From: Guptibacillus hwajinpoensis
GTDB taxonomy: Bacteria; Bacillota; Bacilli; Bacillales; Guptibacillaceae
Reading direction: 5' to 3'
Assembly (NCBI RefSeq): GCF_020171785.1
Contig: NZ_JAIVAE010000015.1
Location: 1-64,000, forward strand
DNA length: 64,000 nt
Of the stretch, positions 55,661 to 64,000 are shown one piece after another; positions within the stretch are counted from its first letter, which is position 1; each line of letters begins with the position of its first letter. The notes under the pieces were generated by a model. That model saw only the letters and a program-made list of their open reading frames with translations, made no database searches and was not told the DNA's origin. A program made the position numbers and the translations under genes.

Positions 55661-57373
55661 ATGGCGCGAGTGATACAAGTGAAAGAACTGCAGAAAAGTT
55701 TTGGCGAACGGGAAATTTTAAGTGACGTTAACTTTGAGATACGAAATGGTGAAAAGATTGGTTTAGTGGGCTGGAATGGGGCTGGGAAATCAACCCTTGT
55801 CAATATTTTGATGAAAAGGATTGAACCAGATAGAGGTTCTGTGACCATTCCCCATGTGAACATTGGCTATTTGCCTCAATCAACAGATAATCACCTGGCT
55901 GTTGATGCTGAACTTTTCGGTGAAAGGTTACTGGAACAAAGTAAGAAGCTAGGGTTTCAGAAAGAGCGATGGGAGCAGGAGAATCTCCAACATTTAAGTG
56001 GTGGCGAAAAACTGAAATTCTCTTTAGCGAAGATCTGGGCAAGTTCACCCGAATTTTTGATCTTAGATGAACCAACGAATCACTTGGATATGCAGGGGGT
56101 TAAATGGCTTAGTGAAGAAGTGAGGAGTTATTCCGGTGCTGCCCTCATCATTTCACATGATCGCTATTTTTTAGATGAAACTGTGACGAAGATATTTGAA
56201 TTGGAATTTGGAAAATTAACAATCTATGATGGGAATTACTCGTTCTACCGACATGAAAAACAGAGAAGAACCGAGCAGAATAAGCGTGATTATGAAAAAC
56301 AACAGCGTAAGGTCGAGGTGATTGAACAGCAAATCTCTACGTTGAAAGATTGGTCAGCTAAGGGCCATCGTGAAGCTGGAAAAGGTGGATCCCAATCGGA
56401 AAATCGACAAATGGGATTGCGGGAATTCGAACGAGCGAAGGCTAAGAAAAAGGATAATCAGATAAAATCGAAGCTGAAACGCTTAAATCTAGAGCTTAAG
56501 AAAGATGGAGTCGAAAAGCCGAAAGAAGAGAAGACGGTCTCTTTTCAGTTTGAACCAGCGTCAAAACGTGGGAAACGAGTTCTCGAAGCCAAAGGAATCA
56601 AGAAGGAGTTTGGGGATCGGCTACTTTTTGATAACAGTCACTTTTACATCAAACATGGTGAACGAATTGGGTTGATTGGCTCCAATGGTACCGGAAAAAC
56701 CACGTTTATTAAACTCCTTTTGGAACAAGAAAAGCTTACAAAAGGTTCGCTATGGATAAGTGAATCGACAAAAGTGGCGTACCTTTCGCAAGATGTAACG
56801 GACTTACCAGGCGAGAAGACACCACTAGACTACCTTAATTTATCGAATCGACAGCAGGAAACAAAAGCGAGAACACTCCTGTCCAATATGGGCATTTCTC
56901 AAGTAATTCTTGGGAAAACCATTTCTCAATTGAGTCTAGGAGAACGAACGAGATTAAAGCTAATTTATATGATTTTGATGGATTATGACTTCTTAATTCT
57001 GGATGAACCGACGAACCATCTCGATCTTCCAAGCCGGGAAGAGTTAGAAAGAACGCTAAGTACGTATACAGGTACGCTGTTGATCGTTTCACATGACAGG
57101 TACGTAATTGAAAAACTGTGTACCAAATTATTAGTTATTGAAAACGGGCAAATGAAGCGGGTTGAGGTAGGCATTAAGGAATATGAGGAAAAACATAAGA
57201 ATAAGGAGACAGGAAGCGAAAACGTAAGGGAAGAATTAGCCGTTCTTGAGACCAAAATGACAGAGCTCCTAGGCAAAATCAGTTACTTGGCAGTGGGAAC
57301 GGAGGAATATAAATCGATTGATAAAGAGCTAATGAAGTTGATGGATCTAAAAAGAAAGATTAACAGCTTATGA
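55661..57373 (+). CDS. ABC-F protein, ribosome-protection type
   Basis: 570 residues, two ABC domains and no membrane segment: Walker A GWNGAGKST (~36), signature LSGGEKLKF, LDEPTNHLD (~134); second GSNGTGKTT (~341), LSLGERTRL, LDEPTNHLD (~447). The interdomain linker is long and charged (RDYEKQQRKVEVIEQQI ... KKKDNQIKSKLKRL), as in Vga/VmlR/Lsa-type proteins that displace lincosamides, pleuromutilins and streptogramin A from the ribosome. ATG 55661 follows GAGGTGA. The attenuator-like leader supports drug-inducible expression. Drug spectrum cannot be read. Confidence 0.88.
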   Translation: MARVIQVKELQKSFGEREILSDVNFEIRNGEKIGLVGWNGAGKSTLVNILMKRIEPDRGSVTIPHVNIGYLPQSTDNHLAVDAELFGERLLEQSKKLGFQKERWEQENLQHLSGGEKLKFSLAKIWASSPEFLILDEPTNHLDMQGVKWLSEEVRSYSGAALIISHDRYFLDETVTKIFELEFGKLTIYDGNYSFYRHEKQRRTEQNKRDYEKQQRKVEVIEQQISTLKDWSAKGHREAGKGGSQSENRQMGLREFERAKAKKKDNQIKSKLKRLNLELKKDGVEKPKEEKTVSFQFEPASKRGKRVLEAKGIKKEFGDRLLFDNSHFYIKHGERIGLIGSNGTGKTTFIKLLLEQEKLTKGSLWISESTKVAYLSQDVTDLPGEKTPLDYLNLSNRQQETKARTLLSNMGISQVILGKTISQLSLGERTRLKLIYMILMDYDFLILDEPTNHLDLPSREELERTLSTYTGTLLIVSHDRYVIEKLCTKLLVIENGQMKRVEVGIKEYEEKHKNKETGSENVREELAVLETKMTELLGKISYLAVGTEEYKSIDKELMKLMDLKRKINSL

Positions 57374-57587
57374 TGTAGCGTGATGTTTTGCTATCTTTGC
57401 AGAACCCGGTTGAACTTAAGATAAGTTGAAGGAAGATTCCTCGATCACTTATTTGAATGGAATAATTAAACCAGCTAGACATTGAGGGTGCCAATGATTC
57501 GAGGGTTGTTAAGGGTGTCTCCAATCAGATTTTTAATGGACTGAAGGGTTTGATTAGCAACTAATTCAATATTACTAACTTCTAACG
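57374..57587. other. Intergenic region after the ABC-F gene
   Basis: About 210 bases, no gene seen. Confidence 0.4.
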
Positions 57588-57630
57588 ATGCTAGGAATCC
57601 AATCTATTCGAGATTCCTAGCATTTTTTAT
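57588..57630 (+). terminator. Rho-independent terminator
   Basis: ATGCTAGGAATC/GATTCCTAGCAT perfect 12-bp stem, then TTTTTTATG. It lies ~215 bases after the ABC-F stop. Confidence 0.85.
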
Positions 57631-57834
57631 GTAGGTTTTTGCGTTTCGTTTACAAATAGGTTCACTCGTTGGTGTATCGAGTTATTACATCTATTAGACT
57701 TTCTATTGTCTTTGGCAACAGTATGGTAAAAAGTATGGAATGTTCATGTATTTTCCATGATTTTGTTTTATGTGGTAAATAATTGGGAATTCCCTCCGAA
57801 CAACATTATTTTAGTACAGCAAAGGAGGATTATA

Positions 57835-58710
57835 ATGCGAGTCTATTATACAGGTTTCGTAATATTAGCAGCTATTTTATGGGGGATTTCAGGAGGTTTA
57901 GCAGGGATTTTAATGGACAAAGGATGGAGTCCCCTTGTGATCTCTTTTTATAGAGGGGCGATAGGGTTAGTGTGTTTAGTGATTTGGGTACTTCTTAAAC
58001 GAAAAGAGAATTTAAAGAAACATTCGTCGAAAACGGTTATGTGGGCAATGCTCGCTGGAGTGGCTGTAGCTAGTAACTTCAGCTTTTACTTTCTTAGTAT
58101 TTCTGAATCTGGTGTAGCAGTAGCCTCGACCTTAATGTACACCGCACCGATATTCGTCTTAATTAGTTCTTTTTGCTTTCGAATCGAGTCAATTACGCCA
58201 TTTAAGGTTATCTCGATGATTATTGTCATGTTTGGTATCAGTTTATTAACGAACATTTATGAAACAGGAATAAGCGAACTAAATGTGGTAGGGATCATGA
58301 GCGGGTTACTATCAGGTATTTCTTATGCGCTCTTTATCTTTAGTTTCAAAAATGCTTCTAAAAATAATAGTCCTCCGTTTGTTCTTAGCACGGCTTTTGC
58401 TACATTTACTGTGGTATTGCTCCTGTTTATTGATCATAAGGAAGCAGTATCCGCATTGTTTTCGGAGGATCTAATCTGGTTTATTACGCTCGGAATCATT
58501 GGCGCAGGCGTTTCCTTTTACCTCTATGTAGAAGGGTTGAAAAAAACTTCCGCTTCCGTAGCTTCGGTTATTGCGATGGTTGAACCCGTCACCGCTTCTT
58601 TATTTGGATTAGTGGTTTTAGGAGAAGTTCTTACGGTCCTTCAGAGTATTGGGCTTATTGTTATCCTAATTACAATTACGATGTTAAGTGTAAAACAAAA
58701 GGATTGTTGA
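57835..58710 (+). CDS. EamA/DMT-family transporter
   Basis: 291 residues, ten TM helices in two EamA repeats. ILAAILWGISGGLAGIL at the N-terminus, SFYRGAIGLVCLVIWVLL, and in the second repeat FYLYVEGLKKTSASVASVIA, EPVTASLFGLVVLGEVL. Exporters of metabolites or drugs; substrate unknown. ATG 57835 has AAAGGAGG 7 bases upstream. A GGGAATTCCC palindrome lies in the promoter region (~57785-57794). Confidence 0.9.
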   Translation: MRVYYTGFVILAAILWGISGGLAGILMDKGWSPLVISFYRGAIGLVCLVIWVLLKRKENLKKHSSKTVMWAMLAGVAVASNFSFYFLSISESGVAVASTLMYTAPIFVLISSFCFRIESITPFKVISMIIVMFGISLLTNIYETGISELNVVGIMSGLLSGISYALFIFSFKNASKNNSPPFVLSTAFATFTVVLLLFIDHKEAVSALFSEDLIWFITLGIIGAGVSFYLYVEGLKKTSASVASVIAMVEPVTASLFGLVVLGEVLTVLQSIGLIVILITITMLSVKQKDC

Positions 58711-58813
58711 AGAATGATGAGAGAAAGTATGGTAGTAGCGTAGGTTGTTTGATTTAATGAATGTAAGAACTTTTGTGAAATTTTTACTACTGCGAATCGA
58801 AGGGGAAAGTGAT

Positions 58814-59011
58814 ATGGAAAAGGAGTGTTTTGTTTGCGTGAAGCCTGTAGGACTGCTGAGGGGGATGAGCTATGAAGATGATTTGTACGGAAGACATAGT
58901 GATCGAAGAAAAAAACGGGTCTATTCCGGCCATGTGGTCATTAAGGTAAAAGTGAGTAAGGCACTTCCTGGATGTGAGCGCGCTCAATTAGTAAGACTAG
59001 TCATCACATGA
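58814..59011 (+). CDS. 65-residue basic protein of unknown function
   Basis: ATG 58814 with AAGGGGAAAG upstream. MEKECFVCVKPVGLLRGMSY, then GRHSDRRKKRVYSGHVVIKV. One CVC near the N-terminus. Overlaps the next gene by ATGA. Family unknown. Confidence 0.45.
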   Translation: MEKECFVCVKPVGLLRGMSYEDDLYGRHSDRRKKRVYSGHVVIKVKVSKALPGCERAQLVRLVIT

Positions 59012-59232
59012 GCGTGTCCTTCATTTGGTTTATCGTGCTGACGAGCATGGGGCTATCATTTTTTTATTGGGGAGTAAGAGAAGTATGGCGAGGTAGTAAA
59101 GGGATTAATCGTGTTAAAGGCTATTTGGAATGTTTGTATGAAGTGGTGACACTTCAACTAAGTTCGGTTAGTCTTCACCTTCTAGTGGGAGTTGTATTGT
59201 TTATAGCAGGTGGAGTGTCTCTTTTCTTGTAG
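59008..59232 (+). CDS. Small two-TM membrane protein
   Basis: 74 residues, ATG overlapping the previous stop. Helices SFIWFIVLTSMGLSFFYWGV and LHLLVGVVLFIAGGVSLFL around a polar REVWRGSKGINRVKGYLECL. Translationally coupled to the 65-residue gene; unknown function. Confidence 0.55.
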   Translation: MSVSFIWFIVLTSMGLSFFYWGVREVWRGSKGINRVKGYLECLYEVVTLQLSSVSLHLLVGVVLFIAGGVSLFL

Positions 59233-59310
59233 AGTGAAGGAATGTCTTTCAGTACGTGAGATAGATCTATGTGAGAGAGCATATTATATGGTTGAAGAGA
59301 ACGGTAAGAA

Positions 59311-59343
59311 AAGGCCCGCAAAACGAATGGTTTTGCGGGCCTT
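59311..59343. terminator. Bidirectional terminator
   Basis: AAGGCCCGCAAAAC/GTTTTGCGGGCCTT perfect 14-bp stem with GAATG loop, between convergent genes. Confidence 0.9.
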
Positions 59344-59361
59344 AATATTATTTTAGATCAC

Positions 59362-60111
59362 TTACTTCGTATTCGTAAACCCGCCATCAATGCGGATCAC
59401 TTCACCATTGATATACTGTGCTTTCGACGTTAGTAGAAACGTAACAAGTTCTGCTACTTCTTCGGGCGTTCCGAGACGTTTCTGTGGAATACCGGCTTCG
59501 GCATTTTCTTTCATTTTCGGATTGGCATCATAAAAGTCTTTAACCATTGGGGTTTCGGTTGGTCCAGGGGCGATTGCGTTTGCACGCAGGCCGTCTTTCG
59601 CATATTCAGCCACAATACTTTTCGTTAGTCCAATAATCCCGTGCTTTGTAGCGGAATACGTGACAACCGAATCCTGACCAATGACGCCGGCACTTGAAGC
59701 GGTGTTCACGATGGAACCTCCACCATTTTTGATCATCACATCAGCTACGTATCGAACACCGTATAAGGCGCCCATTAGGTTAATGTCGACGATCTTCTCG
59801 ATTTCTTCAACCTTTGTATTTAAGTAGTATTCTCCACTACCGGAGATGCCGGCGTTATTGAAGAAATAATCAATTGAACCAAAGGCTTCCACTGTTTTAT
59901 CGACGTAGTTTTTTACTTCATCTGCTTTGGATACATCAGCTTTTATGAAAAGCGCATCAACGCCAGCTTTTTTTGCTAGGTCAACCGTTTCATTACCGCC
60001 TTCTTCGTTAATGTCTACGGCAACGATATTAACACCTTCATTAGCTAAACGAACAGCAGCTGCTTGTCCTAATCCACTTCCTGCACCTGTAATAATTGCG
60101 ACTTTACTCAT
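59362..60111 (-). CDS. Classical SDR oxidoreductase
   Basis: 249 residues. TGAGSGLGQA (~8-17) for NAD(P), NNAGISG (~88), SSAGVIG, and YSATK (~153-157). The C-terminus GEVIRIDGGFTNTK is typical. Acidic residue after strand 2 (AVDINEE) suggests NAD+ preference. Substrate unknown; similar to glucose/3-hydroxyacyl dehydrogenases. GGAGG RBS close to ATG 60111. Confidence 0.9.
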   Translation of the reverse strand: MSKVAIITGAGSGLGQAAAVRLANEGVNIVAVDINEEGGNETVDLAKKAGVDALFIKADVSKADEVKNYVDKTVEAFGSIDYFFNNAGISGSGEYYLNTKVEEIEKIVDINLMGALYGVRYVADVMIKNGGGSIVNTASSAGVIGQDSVVTYSATKHGIIGLTKSIVAEYAKDGLRANAIAPGPTETPMVKDFYDANPKMKENAEAGIPQKRLGTPEEVAELVTFLLTSKAQYINGEVIRIDGGFTNTK

Positions 60112-60263
60112 GCATAAAACCTCCTAATTCGTTGTTTAAAAATCCTATCCTGTTGCTATAGTACTAGCTTTACCCGATAAAAAATCACATTAAACGATTG
60201 GAGTGTAGCGCATAAGTCACGGATGGTAAGGCGTAACAAAAAAGCTGAAATGGAAAAACGATG

Positions 60264-60842
60264 TTACCTTGATACGTATTTGTTTCCCGTTACCCAAAAA
60301 CGCCATGGATAGTCCCGTGCTTCACCGGAGTTATCAATGCCAATTCGTTTTCCTTCAGAAATGTGATCAGGCTGATAACCACTCCGAATATAAAGTGGCG
60401 CTCGCATTAAAGCATGTCCATAATCCCCTGGATCAATCCCAAGTGCTTTTGTGAGCTTACCAGGTCCATCCGTCCATTCCTTTTGTTTACGGCCGGGTCT
60501 TCGTTGTTCCATTAAATCGAGTCCTTTTAGAGGCTCAACGGCTCGCACTAGAACAGCTTCTGGAACACCGGTTTCAGCACTGACGACGTTGAATAAACAG
60601 TGAGTATGCATCACATAGGTATAGGCATTTCCAGGAGGGCCAAACATCACTTCCGTGCGCTTTGTGCGTTTGTTATTGAAACTATGGGCGGCTTGATCGG
60701 TTGCTCCTAGATATGCTTCTGTTTCAACGATATATCCCGATGCAAGCCCTTCGTCTGTTTCTTTTACCAGCTCACAGCCGAGAAGCGCTTTTGCTAGTTC
60801 GAGGGTCGGTTTTTGATAGAATTCTCTTGGTAAGATTGACAT
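60264..60842 (-). CDS. DNA-3-methyladenine glycosylase (AAG/MPG family)
   Basis: 192 residues. Family features: LAKALLGCELVKE, IVETEAYLGATDQAAHSFNN (catalytic Glu, ~42), MFGPPGNAYTYVMHTHCLFN and GPGKLTKALGID. Excises alkylated purines in base-excision repair (AlkA-independent, AAG type; YxlJ in B. subtilis). ATG 60842 has AAAGGAAG upstream; the longer frame to 60995 lacks support and overlaps the cotA end. Confidence 0.9.
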   Translation of the reverse strand: MSILPREFYQKPTLELAKALLGCELVKETDEGLASGYIVETEAYLGATDQAAHSFNNKRTKRTEVMFGPPGNAYTYVMHTHCLFNVVSAETGVPEAVLVRAVEPLKGLDLMEQRRPGRKQKEWTDGPGKLTKALGIDPGDYGHALMRAPLYIRSGYQPDHISEGKRIGIDNSGEARDYPWRFWVTGNKYVSR

Positions 60843-60931
60843 GAGTGGCTTCCTTTCTAATGGGGGATGAAAACTTGATTTCAGGTCTCTATGTACCAGT
60901 TTTCCACGAGTTTTGAATAGATAAACGCGGG

Positions 60932-60958
60932 AACCGCGGGTGACAGGCACCCGCGGTT
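60932..60958. repeat. REP-like hairpin with GGTGACAGGCACC core
   Basis: AACCGCGGGTG-ACAGG-CACCCGCGGTT, an 11-bp stem downstream of cotA and before the glycosylase gene. The loop-proximal GGTGACAGGCACC recurs at 63410-63422. It may terminate cotA or be a dispersed repeat. Confidence 0.5.
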
Positions 60959-60975
60959 TTGAAATGTCCGATCGT

Positions 60976-62511
60976 TCACTTTCTAATGACGACATAAGGC
61001 CGCATCATTTCATAATCTTCGTGTTCTAATAGATGGCAGTGCCATACAAACAAGCCTGCATAAGGTGCGAACTTCATAATGATGCGCGTGATTTCATTTG
61101 GATTTGCCCTGACGGTATCTTTCCAACCGCATTCATTCTCTTCCGGTTTCTTTCGTGGTCCCGTTGGAACAATGCCCCCTTTTTGATCATATAAACCCCT
61201 GTCAAAAGGCTGGCGATCAAGAATTTGAAAGCGAATAAGATGGAGATGAATAGGGTGAGTATTATTCGTGATATTAATAAAACTCCAAATTTCCACGTCA
61301 CCTAATCGAGGCTTTTCGGTGATTGGATCAGACCAGAGCTGATTGTTTAATAGATGAAGGGATCGATTGTAGGAATCGTTTCTCATGTTAAGTAGAAGGT
61401 TTCGTTGATTGTTTGCCTGGTGCTCGTTCATTGTTTCATACTTGCCCAAGGAGCCTGGTATGACACCTTTCTCTTCATGAGAGAGCTCTTCTTTTACGCG
61501 AAATTGCATAATAACCCCGGTGGTCTTAGAATTCGGTAACTTTCCATTTGGATAGGATGAGGGGGCATTATTGGTTAAGGTGATCATCTTTCCACTAGAA
61601 CGACTGAAGTCCACCACGACGTCCACACGTTCTGCAGGAGCGATCAAAACGCGAGTGACAGGCACCGGATGTGGTAATAACCCTTGATCTGTGCCAATTT
61701 TAGTAAAGGGAACGCCGTTAGAAAGAGAGAGACAATAGAATCGAGCATTTGCGCCATTCAGAATGCGAAACCGATACTTGCGAGGCTCCACTTCTAAATA
61801 GGGCCATACTTTCCCATTTACAAGGTTTACCTTACCAAAAAACTCTCCAACAACAGAGGGGGAGACACCTGTTACAGGGGGGGTGGGCTCAGACGGATAA
61901 TACAAAGAACCGTCTTGATGAAACGAGCGATCTTGAATAATGAGCGGAAGATCGAATGGGCCGTCCGGCAAGCCGAGTGAACGTTCTTCTTCATCATGAA
62001 TGAGATACATGCCAAGAAGTCCAGCATAGATGTTCAAGCGGGTAATCCCCATCGCATGATCGTGATACCAGAGGTTCGTGGCAGCTTGACGATTCGGATA
62101 TTCATAAACGGGGTTAGTGAAAAAGGGACCGAGTTGCTGAAACCCCTTTGTAAACCAAGCTTCTGGATAGCCATCGCTCGTATCAGGTGTAGAGCCTCCG
62201 TGAAGATGTACGACGGTACGAACGTCGGGTACATCTAGACCAGCCCCATGAACGGTGTGATCAATCGGAAGGAAATGCCTGGTGGGAAGTTCGTTTTTCC
62301 AAAGAACACGAATAGGCTGATCCCGAAAGACGTGAAAGGTTGGACCTGGAAACATCCCGTTATATCCCCAGATCCGAGTTGGAGGCAAATCTCGATGAAG
62401 CTTTTGCATGGTTTCTTTCATGGTCACTTCGTAGAAGGGGGTGCCGTTGATGGTTTTAATTGGTTGAATGGTCGGGAGGATGGGGAGTCGATCCACAAAC
62501 TTTTCGAGCAT
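60976..62511 (-). CDS. cotA: CotA-type multicopper oxidase (spore-coat laccase)
   Basis: 511 residues, close to B. subtilis CotA. Copper ligands: HLHGG (~104), WYHDHAMGITR (~150), HPIHLHL (~416) and the C-terminal HCHLLEHED. ATG 62511 has AAAGGAGTG 8 bases upstream; a longer frame has no RBS. CotA oxidises phenolics and bilirubin and makes the brown spore pigment in the outer coat. Expect mother-cell sigmaK control, though I did not find a clear promoter. Confidence 0.95.
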   Translation of the reverse strand: MLEKFVDRLPILPTIQPIKTINGTPFYEVTMKETMQKLHRDLPPTRIWGYNGMFPGPTFHVFRDQPIRVLWKNELPTRHFLPIDHTVHGAGLDVPDVRTVVHLHGGSTPDTSDGYPEAWFTKGFQQLGPFFTNPVYEYPNRQAATNLWYHDHAMGITRLNIYAGLLGMYLIHDEEERSLGLPDGPFDLPLIIQDRSFHQDGSLYYPSEPTPPVTGVSPSVVGEFFGKVNLVNGKVWPYLEVEPRKYRFRILNGANARFYCLSLSNGVPFTKIGTDQGLLPHPVPVTRVLIAPAERVDVVVDFSRSSGKMITLTNNAPSSYPNGKLPNSKTTGVIMQFRVKEELSHEEKGVIPGSLGKYETMNEHQANNQRNLLLNMRNDSYNRSLHLLNNQLWSDPITEKPRLGDVEIWSFINITNNTHPIHLHLIRFQILDRQPFDRGLYDQKGGIVPTGPRKKPEENECGWKDTVRANPNEITRIIMKFAPYAGLFVWHCHLLEHEDYEMMRPYVVIRK

Positions 62512-62611
62512 GTGTAGCACTCCTTTCATTACGGTGCTTTTATTTATCTTATGTTTACGTGTAAGCATCTATTTTTGATTTGTTTCGAGTGTGAGGGTGA
62601 GAACAGAAAAA

Positions 62612-62646
62612 ACCCCCTCCTTTTCAATTGGAAGAGGGAGGGGGCG
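62612..62646 (-). terminator. Terminator of the 2H phosphoesterase-like gene
   Basis: CCCCCTCC...GGGAGGGGG with inner TTC/GAA; T tract on the minus strand. Confidence 0.8.
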
Positions 62647-62668
62647 GCTAGGTCTATGGAGCGCACAT

Positions 62669-63199
62669 TCAGCCTAGAGGGATTTGGAGTAGTGGTTCGT
62701 AGCGTTTGCTGTTAGGGCGTAGTTCGTATACTTGCACGGATTTTACTAGAAAAGTAGGGTACGGTGTTAACTCTTTCTCTGCTGCATGCGCCATATCGCT
62801 TAGCTCCTCTTTCGATAAGCCATGCTGTTCTTTTCCGAGCGTGAGGTGAGCTACAAAGTTATCGAGCTCAAAATATTGGTTAATAAGTTTCTGGGGAGGA
62901 GAAATTGCTCTTACAATCGCTTCGTGTAAGGGATACAGCTCATTAGATAGAACGCTTAAGTAAAGAATGTTATCCCCAAAATAGTTTGGTTTGGCTAGGG
63001 TAATCGTAAACGGGTGAAGGCTTTTACAAACCGTTCTCACTTTTTCCATCCATTCCTTATCTGGTGTTAAACCACCTTGTGCTTTGAGCGTAATGTGCGG
63101 TTCGACGATCAGGGAATCTAGCCATTTATGTTGAAAGTATTCGACCTTTTTTAGATAGTCGGGTGGTGGGGTGATACCGATGAAATACTGTGAGGGCAT
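62669..63199 (-). CDS. 2'-5' RNA ligase-like (2H) protein, YjcG type
   Basis: 176 residues. PHITLKAQGG (~34) and AHLTLGKEQHG (~115) are the paired HxT motifs. YFIGITPPPDYLKKVEYFQ at the N-terminus matches YjcG-like members. Role uncertain (RNA ligase or cyclic phosphodiesterase). ATG start; RBS AAAGGACTG. Confidence 0.85.
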   Translation of the reverse strand: MPSQYFIGITPPPDYLKKVEYFQHKWLDSLIVEPHITLKAQGGLTPDKEWMEKVRTVCKSLHPFTITLAKPNYFGDNILYLSVLSNELYPLHEAIVRAISPPQKLINQYFELDNFVAHLTLGKEQHGLSKEELSDMAHAAEKELTPYPTFLVKSVQVYELRPNSKRYEPLLQIPLG

Positions 63200-63440
63200 A
63201 GAGATTCAGTCCTTTTGATAGATTTTAATCGTGAGTACCGTTTGATTACGAGTATGGGCTTCTTATGCTGTTATATCTGTTTAATTATAGTTATTATAGC
63301 AAAATTAGGATTGTGAGAGTGTTTGACTGGTTGTAGTGTTCGAACATAGGGTATCATTGCTATATCTTACCACTTTGCAAATATCGACAGCATTCGCCTA
63401 AAACCGGGCGGTGACAGGCACCAACTAGAGGAGGTTTTCT
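63200..63440. other. Divergent intergenic region
   Basis: About 240 bases, no gene. It contains one GGTGACAGGCACC (63410-63422), with little flanking dyad. Confidence 0.4.
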
Positions 63441-64000
63441 ATGTCTTCAGAACTTGAATCAAATATGGAACGCGAAACGAAGTCGCCATTACCTAAGAAA
63501 TTCATCTTACAAGCTTCCTACTGGAAAGCCATTCAACTTCTTGCAGGGATAAATCTGCTCTTTAGTTTATTTTATCTCTCATTTCGAAATACAAGTCCGA
63601 TTTGGAATGTGTTTGGGGTTTTGTTTCTCGTCATGATTGTGATGAGCATCTTGGGGGTGCTCAGGCAGCGTAAACTCAGTATTGTGAGCATGCTGTATCT
63701 GTTGTTTCTTCCTTTTGCTTTAATTTTAATAGGCCTCTTAAATTTCCAGCTATCAAATCAGTATCCAGGTGAAACGAGCAGCGCGCCGATCTTGATCCCT
63801 TCTTTGTTCCTTCTCGTTCATGTAGTGACGCTTATTTTTGCTTGGAGAATGGACAAGGAGCGAAATGGGAGAGTAAACGGCATCCCGAGGTGGTTTTCTG
63901 ATCTATTAATATGGGGCAATGTCGTTGCATTAATTGTCGGACTCTTCACAAGCTCTCTGATTCTCTTTCGTTACGAAAACGGCGGCTATGGGCCTTACGT
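63441..64000 (+). CDS. Multi-TM membrane protein, cut by the window edge
   Basis: ATG with GAGGAGG 7 bases upstream; open to the end of the window (186 codons seen). About six TM helices after a polar N-terminus: AIQLLAGINLLFSLFYLSF, VFGVLFLVMIVMSILGVL, MLYLLFLPFALILIGLL, ILIPSLFLLVHVVTLIFAW and further. Family unknown. Confidence 0.7.
   Translation, partial: MSSELESNMERETKSPLPKKFILQASYWKAIQLLAGINLLFSLFYLSFRNTSPIWNVFGVLFLVMIVMSILGVLRQRKLSIVSMLYLLFLPFALILIGLLNFQLSNQYPGETSSAPILIPSLFLLVHVVTLIFAWRMDKERNGRVNGIPRWFSDLLIWGNVVALIVGLFTSSLILFRYENGGYGPY

Noticed and set aside
60843-60995. 51-codon N-terminal extension of the 3-methyladenine glycosylase
   Set aside because: It translates through the REP-like hairpin and overlaps the cotA end. 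The family starts at the Met at 60842, which has an RBS.

Overview
The window looks like a chromosomal stretch of a low-to-mid GC, endospore-forming member of the Bacillaceae. Evidence: a CotA-type spore-coat laccase, an Sda-like sporulation checkpoint peptide, a GerAB-like germination permease, a YjzC-like protein, strong GGAGG ribosome binding sites with many TTG and GTG starts, and families typical of Bacillus relatives (DUF3784, DUF4181, DUF4260, CBO0543, YqcI/YcgG, SNF2+SWIM helicase). No rRNA, tRNA, CRISPR array, intact transposase or integrase was found. Genus is not resolved.

Layout. 1-10 kb: ArsR-like regulator divergent from an alpha/beta hydrolase, a truncated histidine kinase, clusters of tiny membrane proteins, DinB-like protein, stress-type SDR with a sigmaB-like promoter, Bcr/CflA exporter, ABC exporter remnant. 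10-23 kb: membrane and beta-propeller proteins, a small carbonic-anhydrase-like protein, a 1060-residue SNF2/SWIM helicase, DDAH-like hydrolase, YqcI, an ArsR+DUF2087 regulator with a clear palindromic operator, LprI-like lipoprotein, S41 protease. 23.7-27.5 kb: a complete NAD salvage cluster (NrtR-like Nudix regulator, nicotinamidase, nicotinate phosphoribosyltransferase, NadD). 27.8-36.3 kb: small membrane proteins, GNATs, aldo/keto reductase, Sda, an HD-GYP protein under what I read as a c-di-GMP-II riboswitch, LysM protein, germination permease, VOC protein, YceI. 36.7-43.6 kb: RND pump and an OpuC/YehZYXW-like osmoprotectant ABC operon.

43.7-50.2 kb is the most unusual part. It is an AT-rich array of about a dozen short, mostly membrane or secreted, unrelated genes. 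They are separated by a recurrent intergenic module: a near-identical TCGGAGC hairpin-terminator, then about 25-60 bases, then a conserved 19-mer (TTTGAAATAATTGGTATTA). One cassette (a CPBP protease) is present again as a truncated second copy. The layout resembles a gene-cassette array, but no recombinase is visible.

50.2-64 kb: lipoprotein, decayed phosphotransferase and cell-wall amidase genes, double GNAT, an ABC-F ribosome-protection-type protein behind an attenuator-like leader, EamA transporter, SDR, 3-methyladenine glycosylase, CotA, a 2'-5' RNA ligase-like protein and a partial membrane protein at the right edge. Several genes between 44.3 and 53.1 kb differ from an intact frame by one base, mostly in A runs. 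This could be real decay, phase variation or assembly error; raw reads are needed to tell which.
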